Positions 10,437 to 21,889 of a DNA stretch of 64,000 nucleotides are shown piece after piece. The notes under the pieces are model-generated. The model was not told the DNA's origin and made no database searches. It saw only the letters and a program-made list of their open reading frames with translations. A program made the translations under genes and the position numbers. Location: positions 56,297,000-56,360,999 of the forward strand of contig OW121740.1 of assembly GCA_933228675.1 (NCBI GenBank), written 5' to 3'. The DNA comes from Stomorhina lunata (Eukaryota; Arthropoda; Insecta; Diptera; Rhiniidae). Within the stretch, counting starts at the first letter, position 1. Every line of letters begins with the position of its first letter.

Positions 10437-13175
10437 ATTTTTTTTAATTTAGGTTTAGCACTCAGGGGATGACCCCTACTTATGCAATGCATTGCGCTGG
10501 AACTAGGAAAATAGGTTATGGGAGGGCGGATAGATGGAGTAGTGTTTATGGACATTTGATTTGAACTTTCCTATATTGCAACTGGCAGGAAAAATTTCTG
10601 CAGGAAGTAAATTCCACATACAAACTGTACGGCTAAAGAACGAATTCTCTCTGTAGTGTGTTGTTCTGTCTACTGGCCAATCGACTACGAAGGGATGAGC
10701 CCTAACAGATAGACGTGTATTGTGTAAAAAAATTCAAGTTTCGGGAACGAGTTCCTTGATTAGAGCTCATTCCAAAGTAGTAACGATAGAACAGTGTGAC
10801 ACAACCCACATTGCGACGGTGTTCCAGTAAATCAATAGAGTTGGATACCCTTCTGTCACCAATAAGCACCTTCGCCCTCTCTTGAACTCGGTCGAGAAGC
10901 TCAAAAATAGACTTTGAAGCACCGGCCCATACATGAGAGTTGTATTCCATATTCGGTCGGATATAGGTGGTGTAAATAGTAAGGAGATCAGATGAAGTGC
11001 ACCGTTTTAGAAAACCGAGATACTTGAATGCTTCTTTCAACACTTGAAAAATGTGTTCGGTCCACCGGTCATCACATTGAATTCTCATGCCCAGAACATG
11101 AAGAGTATCTGATTCCTCGATATTTTCACCACCCATTAATACAGATGAAGTAACAAGATCCGCCGTGCATTTATGCGTCAGCATACAACATTGAGTTTTA
11201 CGCGCATTAAAATCGACTGTATTCGCACGACCCCATTCTGAGATTGCTTCTAAATCTCTGTTTAATGATTCATTCATGTTTTGCCTTATAGTACCAATCT
11301 CTAAAGGGTTTGGCCCATGATTGAATGAATACGAATGGCAAATGTTACACTCAGAATATTATGTAAGTAAAATTAACTTAAAATGTAATTTGAAATGAAT
11401 GAATATTCATTTAAAAACCGGTCAACTGATTTTTCATTCAAATTCAATAAATATTTTATTTAAATTTAACTGACAAATATTTAAACTACATTTTCAGTTT
11501 TAAAAACGGAATATTCAGTTGTTTTCAAAAAAATTACTGACAAAAATTTAAACTACATTTTTAGTATAAAAAACGGAAATTTTCAATTATTTTTAAAAAA
11601 TTGAATGGTAAAAAACTACGTAAAATTTCCGTAAAACGGACAATTTTCATTTGTTTTTGTGATTAACGTAACATAAAAGTCGAAACCATAAAAAGGTTAT
11701 ATCCTTTAAGGCATCAAAAAACCAAACAGACAAAACAAAGTTTGTTGTTTGCTTAGGCCATACTCCGTGATAGGCGGCCAGTATTATAAAAAGTTTCTTC
11801 AGTAAGCAAACCTAAGATACTTAAGGAAAACCAATAATTAAACAAATACGAATTATATTTGATACAATAATTGAAAAAATTTATAAAAACTAAACAACTG
11901 ATATTTTCAAATGTTACGGATTTTCAGTATTTTTTTGTAGGTTGTTTTTTAAACAAATGTATAAATATGTTAAAAATCAATTTTCATATAAATTTAAATG
12001 AATATTCATTTGAAAACAACATAACCGAAAATTTCCTAAACAACATACAATCAGTTACTGAAATAATTTCCTAAGTGTACTATCATCTGCAAAAGAGCAG
12101 ATAGGATTGGAAGTTTGACGTAGAAGGTCGTTTATAAAGATAAGAAACAGAGTAGGAGAAAGAACGGAGCCTTGCGGTACCCCTTAATTTAGCTTGAACT
12201 CGTTTGATGAGATCCCATCTACAAAAACTCTTATAGTGCTATCTCTGAGAAAGCTCGATATAAATCGAGAGAAATTATTACCGACACCAAAAGCAATAAG
12301 TTTTGATAGAAGTGTACCGTGCCACACTCTATCAAACGCCTTGGAAATATCCAGAGCCACAACTTTACTTTCGCCAAAACGGTGTATTGAATGACACAAT
12401 TTTTTCGAAAGGAAGGCTAGCAGGTCTCCCGTAGAGCGTCCCCTACGAAATCCATACTGGCGGTCGCTTAGTAGGTTGTTAGATTCCAGATATTTAACAA
12501 GATGGTGGTTAACCATACTCTCCAAAACTTTGGAGAGTGCAGAACAAATTGCTATTGGGCGCTAATTTTCAGGGTTGGTAGCCCTTTTTGGGATTGGCGT
12601 TACATTAGCAACCTTCCAACACCGAGGAAATGTACCAGCATGGTACAAGGTGCTGAAAAGGTTGGCTAACAGCACTGCTTCAAGACCAGTGCTGGGATGC
12701 CATCCGGCCCTGAAGACTTGTTTACGTTGAGATCCGCTAAAACTCTTTTTACAGCACGGGCGCGAAAGAATATCTTTGGTATAGTTACAGATACTCTTTC
12801 GAGCTCGGGCGGAGGTTGAGTGCTTTCCGGCAACCGGGATTTACTTTGCAAATAATTCAGCTAAAAGGTTAGCTTTGTCAACCGGGTCAGTGAATGTTTG
12901 AACATTCTTTAAAAGAGAAAAAATTGAAGAACTAGCATCATTCTTAACTCTTTAGAAGAATGACCAAAAACTGCTGCTGCCCCGAGGAGCAGCAAGAATT
13001 TTAGTACGAAGACGCTGCTCGTACAGAGCTTTTTCACGTCTTAATACTTTGGCACATGTACGCCTCTCACGTTTGCCTTGCAAATCAGTAACTGAATTTT
13101 GGTTATTACGCCAGTTTCTGAAAGCTTTCTCTTGGGATCTGACTGCCTGTTTGCACGTCTGATTAAACCAAGTTT
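10437..13175 (-). pseudogene. CR1/Jockey-like non-LTR retrotransposon L1, 5'-truncated and interrupted
   Basis: Read on the minus strand, the 5' part (13170-12850) encodes a basic WFNQTCKQAVRSQEKAFRNW segment. The reverse transcriptase follows: KSSGPDGIPAL (near 12710), SDRQYGFRRGRSTGD (near 12450) and ALDISKAFDRVWHG (near 12340). It breaks at a 0.73 kb insertion (11346-12077) just after the PQGSVLSP-FADD region. The frame resumes at MNESLNRDLEAISEWGRAN (11277) and runs to RELVPET-like and CVTLFYRYY motifs. The 3' end is an A-rich tail (T-run at 10437-10445). The endonuclease is absent. Stops and frameshifts are numerous. The enzyme class copies RNA into DNA at nicked target sites. CR1 versus Jockey clade is not settled here. 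Confidence 0.75.
11346..12077. mobile_element. Inverted-repeat element inserted in LINE L1
   Basis: LINE copies L2 and L4 read straight through from CAAATGTTAC to ATCATCTGC; here about 730 bp intervene. The ends are inverted: ACACTCAGAATATTAT on the left and, read inward, ACACTTAGGAAATTATTT on the right. The palindrome ATGAATATTCATT follows in both subterminal regions (about 11395 and 11995). A segment with AAATTTAAACTACATTTT is tandemly duplicated at about 11480-11590. The target duplication is unclear; GTTAC and GTAC flank the insert. No transposase is seen. Confidence 0.55.
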
Positions 13176-13317
13176 TTACCTTTTATTCAATTGAAATGTT
13201 TTTCACAGCGATAAACATTTTCATTCCCAGCTTAATAACATTAGAAACCATTTTCGAATATTATTAAAATACAACGAAATTTGTAGCTATAAAGGACTAA
13301 AAACTCTATTCCAGAAA

Positions 13318-15100
13318 GCTATTCCTATGGGAGGTACTCGAAATAGTATTCCGATTTTGCTTCAAAATAATTGGGATCGTCCTTGAGTCCGTGCAAAATT
13401 TCATCAAATAATCTTTGAAGTTATGACCTGGGGGGTTACTCACTAAAGCAAATTCGAGGCAAAAGGTAAATGCGTTAATGGTACAAATTGGTACTCTATT
13501 TCGCTAACGCAAACGCTTTCGCAACATAATTCAAAAAAGAGGCAATACTGTCACTACAAAATAAACAATTAGCGAGGAATGGCAAAATGAAGTGTCAGAA
13601 CTTGTAAACAAAAACACTTTAAACATATACCTACATTTGTTTTCGCTTACTTACATGATGCGTTTCTTTTGCGTTTGATATTGTGTTAGCGCAAGATACT
13701 TAAGCTTAACGAACTATTTTGACAAACGCTTTTGAATTACAGCGCGCGGTGATGCCAGATAGACAAAAATTAGATGTGAAGGAAAAATACGAAAAATGCA
13801 TTAAACACATAGACAACAGCAGGCTACACGAACACCGACTACAAAAGTCGTTGGCTGCAATCGTCGCCTCGTAGTCAGCTACTTAATTATTTTGGGGACG
13901 GCAGCTACATTTCGAAATACCTGTTTATGAGTGGTGCCAATATCGCGTTTATAAGATGGACAAAATAACAATTTAAATTTTGATAAAAACGACATAAATT
14001 CATTTTATTAATTAACCTCCGAAATCAACGGTTTTCCTGTACCTGATGGTATGTCTATATCAAAAAAAAAAATATAGAAAGATTTTGGTGTGATCTCTAA
14101 TAGTTAAAGAGTTATGGGCTTTTTAAATTTCAAGAATAATACGGTATAACTTTAGAAGTTTATATCCGATATTAACTTTTTTGGTATCAAACAAAAGCTA
14201 CTGAAAATAGCTTTTATATTCTTATATATTCTATATAAAATTCTATATAATGGATTAAGAGCTAATATACTATAAACTTATTTCTGCAACCGATTTTTTT
14301 TTATAAAAATTCGTACATCCTAAAACAATATAGATATAAGTATGCTCTTTTATATAATGAATTTTATAAAGGACATACTGGGCTTTTATATAACATGAAC
14401 TACGTAGCTCTAGCACGCAGCATGTGAGTTGACAGTTTAAAAAATAACTTTTTAAAATTTTACTTCTATTGAGTTAGAGGTATATAAACAAAAATTTTTA
14501 CATAATATTTTATCAGATATTATTACATACATTAAATATATAAATATTTGATAAGTATGTAAATTGTTTACATAAATTCTCCCCATTGTATTTGTGGTAA
14601 ATAAATTCAAGTGGTTTAAATCGCTCATTTATTTCAATATTATATGGTGTTGACAGCACTAAATCTTTTATTGTCGCCAACAAAAATAGAAAATAGTTTA
14701 ATTTTGGCTACAGCTACAACGGTGGTCGGTAGTCGTGTAGCCGTGTCGACTCTAAAAAATTTATTTCTATTTGAATGCATGTATTCTAATTTTGACAGGT
14801 CGTAGCCCGTAGCCTGCTATTGTCTATGTGTTTAATGCAAAAGCAATAAAGGGTATCAACTCTTCGATAAGGAACCATTTTAAAATTTTTAAATTTTCGT
14901 ATCCCTATAGAGAGTGACCCCAATGCACTTTGATAACAAGCTAATATGGATATTCGACCAGCCAACCGGACCGACATCGTTAAAACAACTCAGGGAGTGA
15001 CGCTAAGTTGATCGGTATACTTAAAGATGTGTCTCAGACGAATATTTCTATACGTCACAAACATCAGCACAAATCCAATCTCCGCTTGGGAGTCATAGGG
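13318..15100. mobile_element. Old DINE-like relic split by later insertions
   Basis: The left remnant (about 13318-13436) matches the family A core: CCTATGGGAGGTACTCGAAA and CAAAATTTCATCAAATAATC. The right remnant (about 14880-15100) matches the distal part: CAGCCAACCGGACCGACATC, CGGTATACTTAAAG and CAAACATCAGCACAAA. It is clearly more diverged than A1-A5. The 1.4 kb between is foreign and includes the inverted-repeat element at 13.8-14.8 kb and an unclassified part (13437-13795) rich in GCGTTAGC-like words. Confidence 0.55.
13797..14838. mobile_element. Inverted-repeat element of about 1.04 kb
   Basis: The left end TGCATTAAACACATAGACAA is repeated inverted at the right end (14818-14838), and both continue with one differing base into AGCAGGCTAC. 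GC-rich subterminal DNA follows on each side, with words like GTAGTCGGTGT and GTGTAGCC in opposite orientation, against an AT-rich middle. I cannot define a target duplication. No open frame is found, so it looks nonautonomous. Confidence 0.6.
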
Positions 15101-15363
15101 TAATGAGCATAAACTACAACTGTCAAAGTATATTTTAGGAATGTCAAGGTACATTAAGGAGACGTCATCTATATATAAGAAATGCCATGGTACATTTTTT
15201 GCTATTTTTTTTTGTTACTTAGTGTAACATATGATAGCAGTCTATGTAAGTAGTCTATGGTAATGAGTTCAAACCCCAGCGGTAGTGGAAAAACTATAAA
15301 ATATTGAATTTATTTTACAAATAATTTAAATTAAATAAAGTTTTTTTTTGTTTTCGATGAAAT

Positions 15364-15442
15364 TTGTTGCTTATAAGCAACATTATAAATTTTTGATCAT
15401 AGTTCAATTATATACATATATAATGTTGCTTATAGGCAACAT
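15364..15442. repeat. Two GTTGCTTATAAGCAAC palindromes
   Basis: A perfect 18-nt palindrome (TGTTGCTTATAAGCAACA) lies at 15365-15382. A one-base variant (TATAGG for TATAAG) lies at 15424-15441, 59 bp further on. The perfect form returns at 16139-16156. They are outside any recognised element. Confidence 0.6.
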
Positions 15443-15690
15443 TTTTCCATTGTTGAAATATTTTTTACACAAAAAGTTCAGTCGAAATAAAGGAAAAAGA
15501 TATTTGCGAAACTGCTTTAAAAAGATTAAATAATTTGTCGAGAAATTAAATTTTTCAGCAAAATATTTCGTTAAGTTTCCTATGATTAAGTGCTAAATTT
15601 TTTACCATTTAAGGTCAGAAAAAATAGGGCACTCCTCTCATATAAATCTATGTACTTATTTAGATACCGGACAAACTATATAAAATCATA

Positions 15691-15900
15691 TCGCACTTGT
15701 TCAACAAGAGGGAATTAACTTAAAAATTTTATATTTTCACTTTTTTAAAGAAATTGATGTGTAGTGGTCTTTTCTACCCATTGTAAAAATCTGACATCAT
15801 TTTCACTATAATTTCGCCAAAAAACTACTTAAAATAGTTTTTTGACTCTACTGAAAATTTTAAAATTTTGAGTTAATACCCTCTTGTTGATCAAGTGCGA
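15691..15900. mobile_element. TA-flanked 210-bp MITE
   Basis: The left end TCGCACTTGTTCAACAAGAG and the right end read inward TCGCACTTGATCAACAAGAG differ at one base, and the repeat extends for about 35 bp. TA flanks both ends (15689-15690 and 15901-15902). A TA duplication suggests mobilisation by a Tc1/mariner transposase. There is no coding capacity. Confidence 0.65.
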
Positions 15901-16230
15901 TATGTGAGTTGGAATAAGGGCGACAATGAATCAAAACATTTGTAGGGATCGAGGTGTATACAGATGGTTCCAAAAAAGAAACTGGGACAGATAGTGGTAT
16001 CTTCTGTAAAAAACTATGCATCTCTCTGATCTAATAGATTACGTCGTACAGATATACCAAAAGCCACTATGACCAAAAATGCATATTACACATAAAATCT
16101 ATAAAAATATTAGTTTTTGTTTTTAAATGTATTTCCAATGTTGCTTATAAGCAACATCTCACAAAGGTAAAACTTAAAGTGATAGAACCTGTTATCGGTT
16201 CATATTTAAGGCTCATACAATCCCCTTATA

Positions 16231-17534
16231 TCGGGTGGTTAAATTTTAAGGGCCGATGTTGATTTTGAATAAAACACAAACTATTTAGGAAATTATTGTA
16301 ATTTTATATTATTATGATATATTGGTGTTACTCAATTATGTATGGAACAAAATATTGGCCAAATGGGCGCCGCGACCACGGCGGCACACCTCCATCCGAT
16401 GGTCCAAATTTTCGATGATCCTGAGGCATAATGGAGGTTCTCTGCCGTTAATATGCCGAATTATCTCATCCTTTAGCTCTTGAATTGTTGCTGGCTTATC
16501 GACGTACACATTTTCTTTCAAATAACCCCAAAGAAAAAAGTCCAACGGTGTTAAATCACATGATCTTGGCGGCCAATTGACATCGCCATTACGTGAGATA
16601 ACACGGCCATTGAATTTGTTGCGCAAAAGAGCCATTGTTTCGTTAGCTGTGTGGCAAGTGGCACCGTCCTGCTGAAACCACATATCGTCCACATCCATAT
16701 CTTCCAATTCGGACCATAAAAAGTTCGTTATCATCTCACGTTAGCGAACACCATTCACAGTAACTGCCTGACCGGCCTCATTTTGGAAAAAATACGGCCC
16801 GATGTTGCCGCCAGCCCATAAACCGCACCAAACAGTCACTCTTTGTGGGTGCATTGGTTTTTCGACAATCACTCTTGGATTCTCATTCGCCCAAATGCGG
16901 CAATTCTGTTTATTGACGAATCCACTGAGATGAAAATGTGCCTCATCACTGAAGATGATTTTCTTCGAAAATTGATCATCCACTGTTGCCATTTCTTGCC
17001 ATCATTCTGCCCATTCACGACGTCTGGAATGGTCAAGAGGCTTTAGTTCTTGAGCCAATTGCACCTTGTAAGCGTGTAAATGCAAGTCTTTATGCATAAT
17101 GTTCATCAACGATGAGCGTGAGAGGTGCAATTGCTGGGCACGACGACGAGTTGAGGTGGACGGCTCTTCAGCCACACTATCGCGAACAGCAGCAATATTT
17201 TCTGCAGTACAAGCTGTACGAGCATGCACTGGTGTTCTCATATCTTCTACAGAACCGGTATGCTCGGATTTTTCCACGATTTTTGCGATTGTACGCACAT
17301 TTGGACGTTCAAATTGACCAAAAAAATCACGAAGCGCACGATATGCATTTTGATTTGAACGCCCATTTTCATAATAAGTCTGGATAACTTTAACACGTTG
17401 TTGGATTGTGTATCTCTCCATGGTTCAAATTGAGTAAGTCTGAAATAGAGAAATGTCAAATAAAATTCGGAAAAAAACTTGGCATTTAGGTGTGGTTCAC
17501 ATTCAACATCGGCCCTTACAATTTAACCACCCTT
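16231..17534 (-). mobile_element. DD41D (rosa-type) mariner M1, full length
   Basis: The ends are inverted repeats: TCGGGTGGTTAAATTTTAAG on the left and, read inward from 17534, AAGGGTGGTTAAATTGTAAG. Both continue GGCCGATGTTGA. TA flanks each end (16229-16230, 17535-17536). The element of about 1.30 kb carries one minus-strand transposase reading frame over most of its length, the usual mariner layout. Copy M2 at 20.2 kb is the closest relative in the window and lies in the opposite orientation. Confidence 0.85.
16336..17421 (-). pseudogene. Mariner DD41D transposase, one frame with two nonsense codons
   Basis: A single frame of about 361 codons runs from ATG at 17421 to a stop at 16336-16338. 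It is broken only by TGA at 17002-17004 (a tryptophan codon in M2) and TAA at 16741-16743 (a tyrosine codon in M2). The N-terminal third holds the helix-turn-helix region, from MERYTIQQRVKVIQTYY to TRRRAQQLHLSRSS. The catalytic aspartates lie in FSDEAHF, WFQQDGATCH and LTPLDFF. I count 41 residues between the second and third, which defines the DD41D group known from tephritid rosa elements. The family cuts and pastes DNA at TA sites in the nucleus. As read this copy is inactive, but it is the least damaged transposase here. Confidence 0.85.
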
Positions 17535-17536
17535 TA

Positions 17537-18904
17537 TAATGAAAATATTTTTAACCACGCACACTTTAATGTTGACATTAAAGGGTAAGTAATTGGTAAG
17601 TACTAACCTTTAATAGTATCAAAAGGGAAACTAGTGTACTCATTGGGCTACCATTTTGATATTTTTTTAATTTCAATAATTTAGCTTTATGTCATTATCT
17701 GGTAATGAAATAAAGTTTTTTGCTTCATAGATTTCGGTTTAATTGGTTATCACATCAAAAAGTGGCCACAGGTTGAACACACTCTGTATTCTCTGTAGTT
17801 GCTTTGGAATTTAAATTAAACTTTTTCTTAATCGTTTTATAATAAATCCATAAAGATGGATCCGAATGTAGAGTTAAGTGTGGAGCGAGTGCTTTATGGT
17901 GTCGGAATATAATTAAGTAATTTAAATATTTATTGGATTTTCGATAAAGTGACACAGTCGGCAGACGCATAAGTATTGCACACCATTTTTAAGGCTCATC
18001 ATCATTAAAAACTAACACAAATCGAGAAAGTTTAATTAGCATAAATAAAAAGATGATGGTGACGGATTTTTTAATTTTTTATTTTCCAGTAATTTTTATA
18101 TTTTTTTTAAACCATAAACTAATACGACACCGGGAAATTGAGATTAATGTTGGACAAAAAGACCAACATTCTTAAGATTTTTATGGTCTTTAAAAACAAG
18201 ATAAACGCCTCAGCTCCAGCCAGGCTGTAAAAAGCCATAAAATGCCTTTAGACACACTTTGTGATGACATTTATCTGAAGTTATATGAAAATGTATGAAC
18301 CATAAAATGAAATTGATCAAACGGCAATAAAACGACCAAATATTTTATAAAATGTTTAAGTAATTAATTTATGAGAGCAATAGTTCGTTATTTGGAAACT
18401 AATAAAACGCAGACAGACACGGATGACTTTGACTGACAAAATCTAAAATGATTGTATATATTTCTTTAAAATGCTTTTAATAAAATTATTTCAATAAAAT
18501 TAATTTCTTCAAAATTTCCTTTAACAAAAAAAAAAATTCAAAATTAATAAAATTATTTACTTTTAACGAGCTGTTGTTTTTTTTTGTCATCTAATTTTTA
18601 TGGTTTTTACCAAAATTCAAATAAACCGAAAAAAATCTATTTTATTTAAAATTTTAATCTTTTTATAAGACTTGATTGATATTATTCCTATTAACTATTG
18701 CCGCTAGACTTGACATCAAAATGAGCAATTTAAGTCGTTTCCTTTGGTTTCGATTATTTAAAACAAAAGCCGACTATTTGGTGTTGCTTATCATAAAAGT
18801 GGACAAATTATTCTTTATTATCTTCACTGGCTATTAATTTTGTTAATTGAAAGTAATTTTTTAAATTTAATAAATTGAACAAATTTTAACGAATGGGACT
18901 AATA
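17537..18904. other. AT-rich stretch without recognisable features
   Basis: No gene, inverted-repeat element or shared repeat family is recognised between mariner M1 and the hAT foldback. Homopolymer A and T runs are frequent. Short open frames lack motifs. Confidence 0.35.
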
Positions 18905-18912
18905 TTTCATGC

Positions 18913-19688
18913 CAGGGACCGTAACTGTTATAATCTTTATCATAAAAGTCAGAAAATAGAAGTCATTATTTCGAGCAGAAATAAAAGTTATTGTTTGACT
19001 TTTATTTTTTTCGATAAAAAATAACAGTTATTTTTGACTTTTATTTTTTCAAGCAAAAATAAAAGTTATTTTTTAACTCTTATTTTTTCGAGCAAAAATA
19101 ACAGTTATTTTTGACTTTTATTATTTCGAGTATGAATAAAAGTTATTTTTTGACTTTTATTTTTTCGAGCATGAATAAAAGTTCTTTTTTGACTTTTATT
19201 TTTTCGAGCAGAAATAAAAGTTATTTTTGTTTAAATTCATGATAAATTTTTTGAAAATTTTTGTCAAACAAAGATAATTTTTCAATGAAAATAATTTGCA
19301 CATGCTCAAAAATTAATGGAGTTGAGTTTCGCAATCATAATTGAGGTTGAAAACACAAACATAACTTTTATTTCCGCTCGAAAAAATAAAAGTAAAAAAA
19401 TAACTTTTATTTATGATCGAAATAATAAAAGTCAAAAAATAACTTTTATTTCTGCTCGAAAAAATAAAAGTCAAAAATAACTGTTATTTTTGCTCGAAAA
19501 AATAAAAATAAAAACATAACTGTTATTTTTTTCCAAAAAATAAAAATCAGATTTTTAGAAATCATCGCATTTTATGAAAATTTGGTCCAAGACTATCAAA
19601 ATGGAATACTTGGTTTTATTCTCCGACATTTCCTTGCGGTTGCTTTTTTGATCAAAAATTCAAAAATAACAGTTATTTTCGGCCCCTG
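18913..19688. mobile_element. hAT-type foldback MITE, copy 1
   Basis: The left end is CAGGGACCGTAACTGTTAT and the right end, read inward, CAGGGGCCGAAAATAACTGT. The flanks TTTCATGC (18905-18912) and CTTCATGC (19689-19696) form an 8-bp target duplication with one mismatch. The left arm (18960-19230) consists of about six roughly 45-nt units built on GACTTTTATTTTTTCGAGCA and ATAAAAGTTATTTT; the right arm (19360-19560) holds the same units inverted. A CAG start and 8-bp duplication fit the hAT superfamily; this is inference, as no transposase is present. Confidence 0.75.
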
Positions 19689-19696
19689 CTTCATGC

Positions 19697-20154
19697 AAAG
19701 TTATTTAATAGTTTAGAGCTTTAACTGGAACATTGACTAAAGCTTTGAAAAATTTACCATGATATTTGAAATGAATACCAAAACTATAGCCACAAATTAA
19801 ATTGTAAAAACTTTTCTACAATTTATAAGTCATTGAATTTTCTACCTCCTAATTGGCAAATTCAAGTTTCTCCTATCAAGTGACGGTAATATCCAAATAA
19901 GGCTGAAGTTTTACTCTTTTCAGGAAGCAACAGATACCAACATTTACTCTTTCATAATTGGACATTGTATACAATGTTTTATAAAACTTGAGAGTTATTC
20001 TGGACTGTCATGTAGTGTCTAAAGCAGAGATATGCATGGATACATAAACATTTTGAGTATGTGTGTGTGAAAACAATTTTGTAAAACAACGAGCGGGGAG
20101 AACGCTCCTTGGAACAAGGGGTACTTTTCTCGGACAATGAGCTGCATTCGATTC
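19697..20154. other. Unremarkable spacer
   Basis: I see no gene or repeat between the hAT foldback and mariner M2. The TA at 20155-20156 starts the mariner target duplication. Confidence 0.35.
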
Positions 20155-20156
20155 TA

Positions 20157-21377
20157 TCGGGTGGTTAAATTATAAGGGCCGATGTTGAATGTGAACCACT
20201 CCTAAACGCCAAGTTTGTTTCCGAATTTTATTTGACATTTCTCAACTTCAGACTTATTCAATTTAAACCATGGAGAGATACACAATCCAACAACGTGTTA
20301 ATGTTATCCAGACTTATTATGAAAATGGGAGTTCAAATCAAAATGCATATCGTGCACTTCGTGATTTTTTTGGTCAATTTGATCATCCAAATGTGCGTAT
20401 AATCGCAAAAATCGTGGAAAAATTCGAGCAAACCGGATCTGTAGAAGATGTGAGAACACCAGTGCATGCTCGTACAGTTCGTACTGCAGAAAATATTGCT
20501 GCTGTTCGCGATAGTGTGGCTGAAGAGCCGTCCACCTCAACTCGTCGTCGTGCCCAACAATTGTACCTCTCACGCTCGTCGTTGATGAACATTATGCATA
20601 AAGACTTGCATTTACACACTTACAAGGTGCAATTGGCTCAAGAACTAAAGCCTCTTGACCATTCCAAACTTCGTGAATGGGCAGAATGGTGGCAAGAAAT
20701 GGCAACAGTGGATGATCAATTTTCGAAGAAAATCATCTTCAGTGATGAGGCACATTTTCATCTCAGTGGATTCGTCAATAAACAGAATTGCCGCATTTGA
20801 ATGAGAATCCAAGAGTGATTCTCGAAAATGCACACACAAAGAGTGACTGCTTGGTGCGGTTTATGGGCTGGCGGCATCATCGGGCCGTATTTTTTCCAAA
20901 ATGAGGCCGGTCAGGCAGTTACTGTGAATGGTGTTCGCTATCGTGAGATGATAACGAACTTTTTATGGCCCGAATTGGAAAATATGGATGTGGACGATAT
21001 GTGGTTTCAGCAGGACGGTGCCACTTGCCACACAGCTAACGAAACAATGGCTCTTTTGCAACAATGGACTTTTTTCTTCGGTGTTATTTGAAAGAAAAGG
21101 TATAAGTCGATAAGCCAGCAACAATTTAAGAGCTAAAGGATGAGATAATTCGGCACATTAACGGCTATAACCTCCATTATGCCTCAGGGTCATCGAAAAT
21201 TTGGACCATCGGATGGAGGTGTGCCGCCGTAGTCGCGGCACCCATTTGGCCGATATTTTGTTTCATACATAATTGAGTAATACCAGTATATCATAATAAA
21301 ATAAAATTACAGTAATTTTCTAAATAGTTTGTGCTTTATTTAAAATCAACATCGGCCCTTGAAATTTAACCACCCGA
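20157..21377 (+). mobile_element. DD41D (rosa-type) mariner M2
   Basis: The ends are inverted repeats starting TCGGGTGGTTAAAT on both sides, flanked by TA (20155-20156 and 21378-21379). The repeats share GGGCCGATGTTGA with M1. M2 is about 83 bp shorter than M1, explained by an internal deletion near 21060. It lies in opposite orientation to M1, about 2.6 kb away, so the two can pair as a long inverted repeat. Confidence 0.85.
20270..21270 (+). pseudogene. Mariner DD41D transposase with frameshift and deletion
   Basis: The frame opens at ATG 20270 (MERYTIQQRVNVIQTYY) and is intact for 176 codons, through the DNA-binding domain and the first catalytic aspartate (FSDEAHF). A frameshift near 20797, within the segment NCRIW in M1, ends it. 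A second frame (20828-21091) carries the QQDGATCH aspartate. A deletion of about 90 bp then joins MALLQQ to the sequence coding the third-aspartate region, out of frame. The C-terminal remnant can be followed to about 21270. At residue level it is very close to M1, so both probably stem from the same invasion. It is inactive. Confidence 0.8.
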
Positions 21378-21528
21378 TATTTTTAGACTCATTGAATGGG
21401 ACCTACCTTTAAACTCCGGCTCCGAGTGGCAAATGCATTAGTTAGAGAAGTTTTTCATAGCCTAATACTCAATTACCAGTGGCTGGCTAAGTTATGAGGT
21501 GAACCACAGCTTTTTTTTGAAAATTTCT

Positions 21529-21596
21529 GGCCTGGGTTTGAACTTGGGACCTCTGGTATGCTAGGCGGATGACTAACCTGCTATACCACGGCGGGA
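21529..21596 (-). pseudogene. tRNA-like pseudogene or tRNA-derived SINE head
   Basis: On the minus strand the order is GTGGTATAGCAGGTTAGTC (A-box-like), a CCGCCTAGCATACCAG stretch resembling an anticodon arm, then AAGTTCAAACCC (B-box-like). The spacing fits a tRNA. The acceptor stem does not pair well, so this is not a functional tRNA gene as read. An alanine-type AGC anticodon is possible but uncertain. Confidence 0.5.
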
Positions 21597-21889
21597 AAAA
21601 TATGTTGGTATGGATAAAACAAACACTTTTAACAAGAAGTCGCTAGATGATATCTTTCACATTACACTAACTAACCGAAATATACTTCAAATTTCAGAAA
21701 ATATAAAGGAGAGAATGCAGGAAGTATATATCTCAACATAACGTCTCACAAATAGTACCATCCATTGGAAAATTGACTAAAAATGAAAGAAGCCAAAATA
21801 AGTATTAATAATCGTGCTATCATGAGTCTCTTCATAAGACATTCATAGTATGTACTTTTGAAATTGACTATAAAGCATGGGTACACATT

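Noticed and set aside
15691..15900. Transcription terminator hairpin
   Set aside because: The inverted repeats are 210 bp apart end to end and flanked by TA, which fits a MITE and not a terminator.
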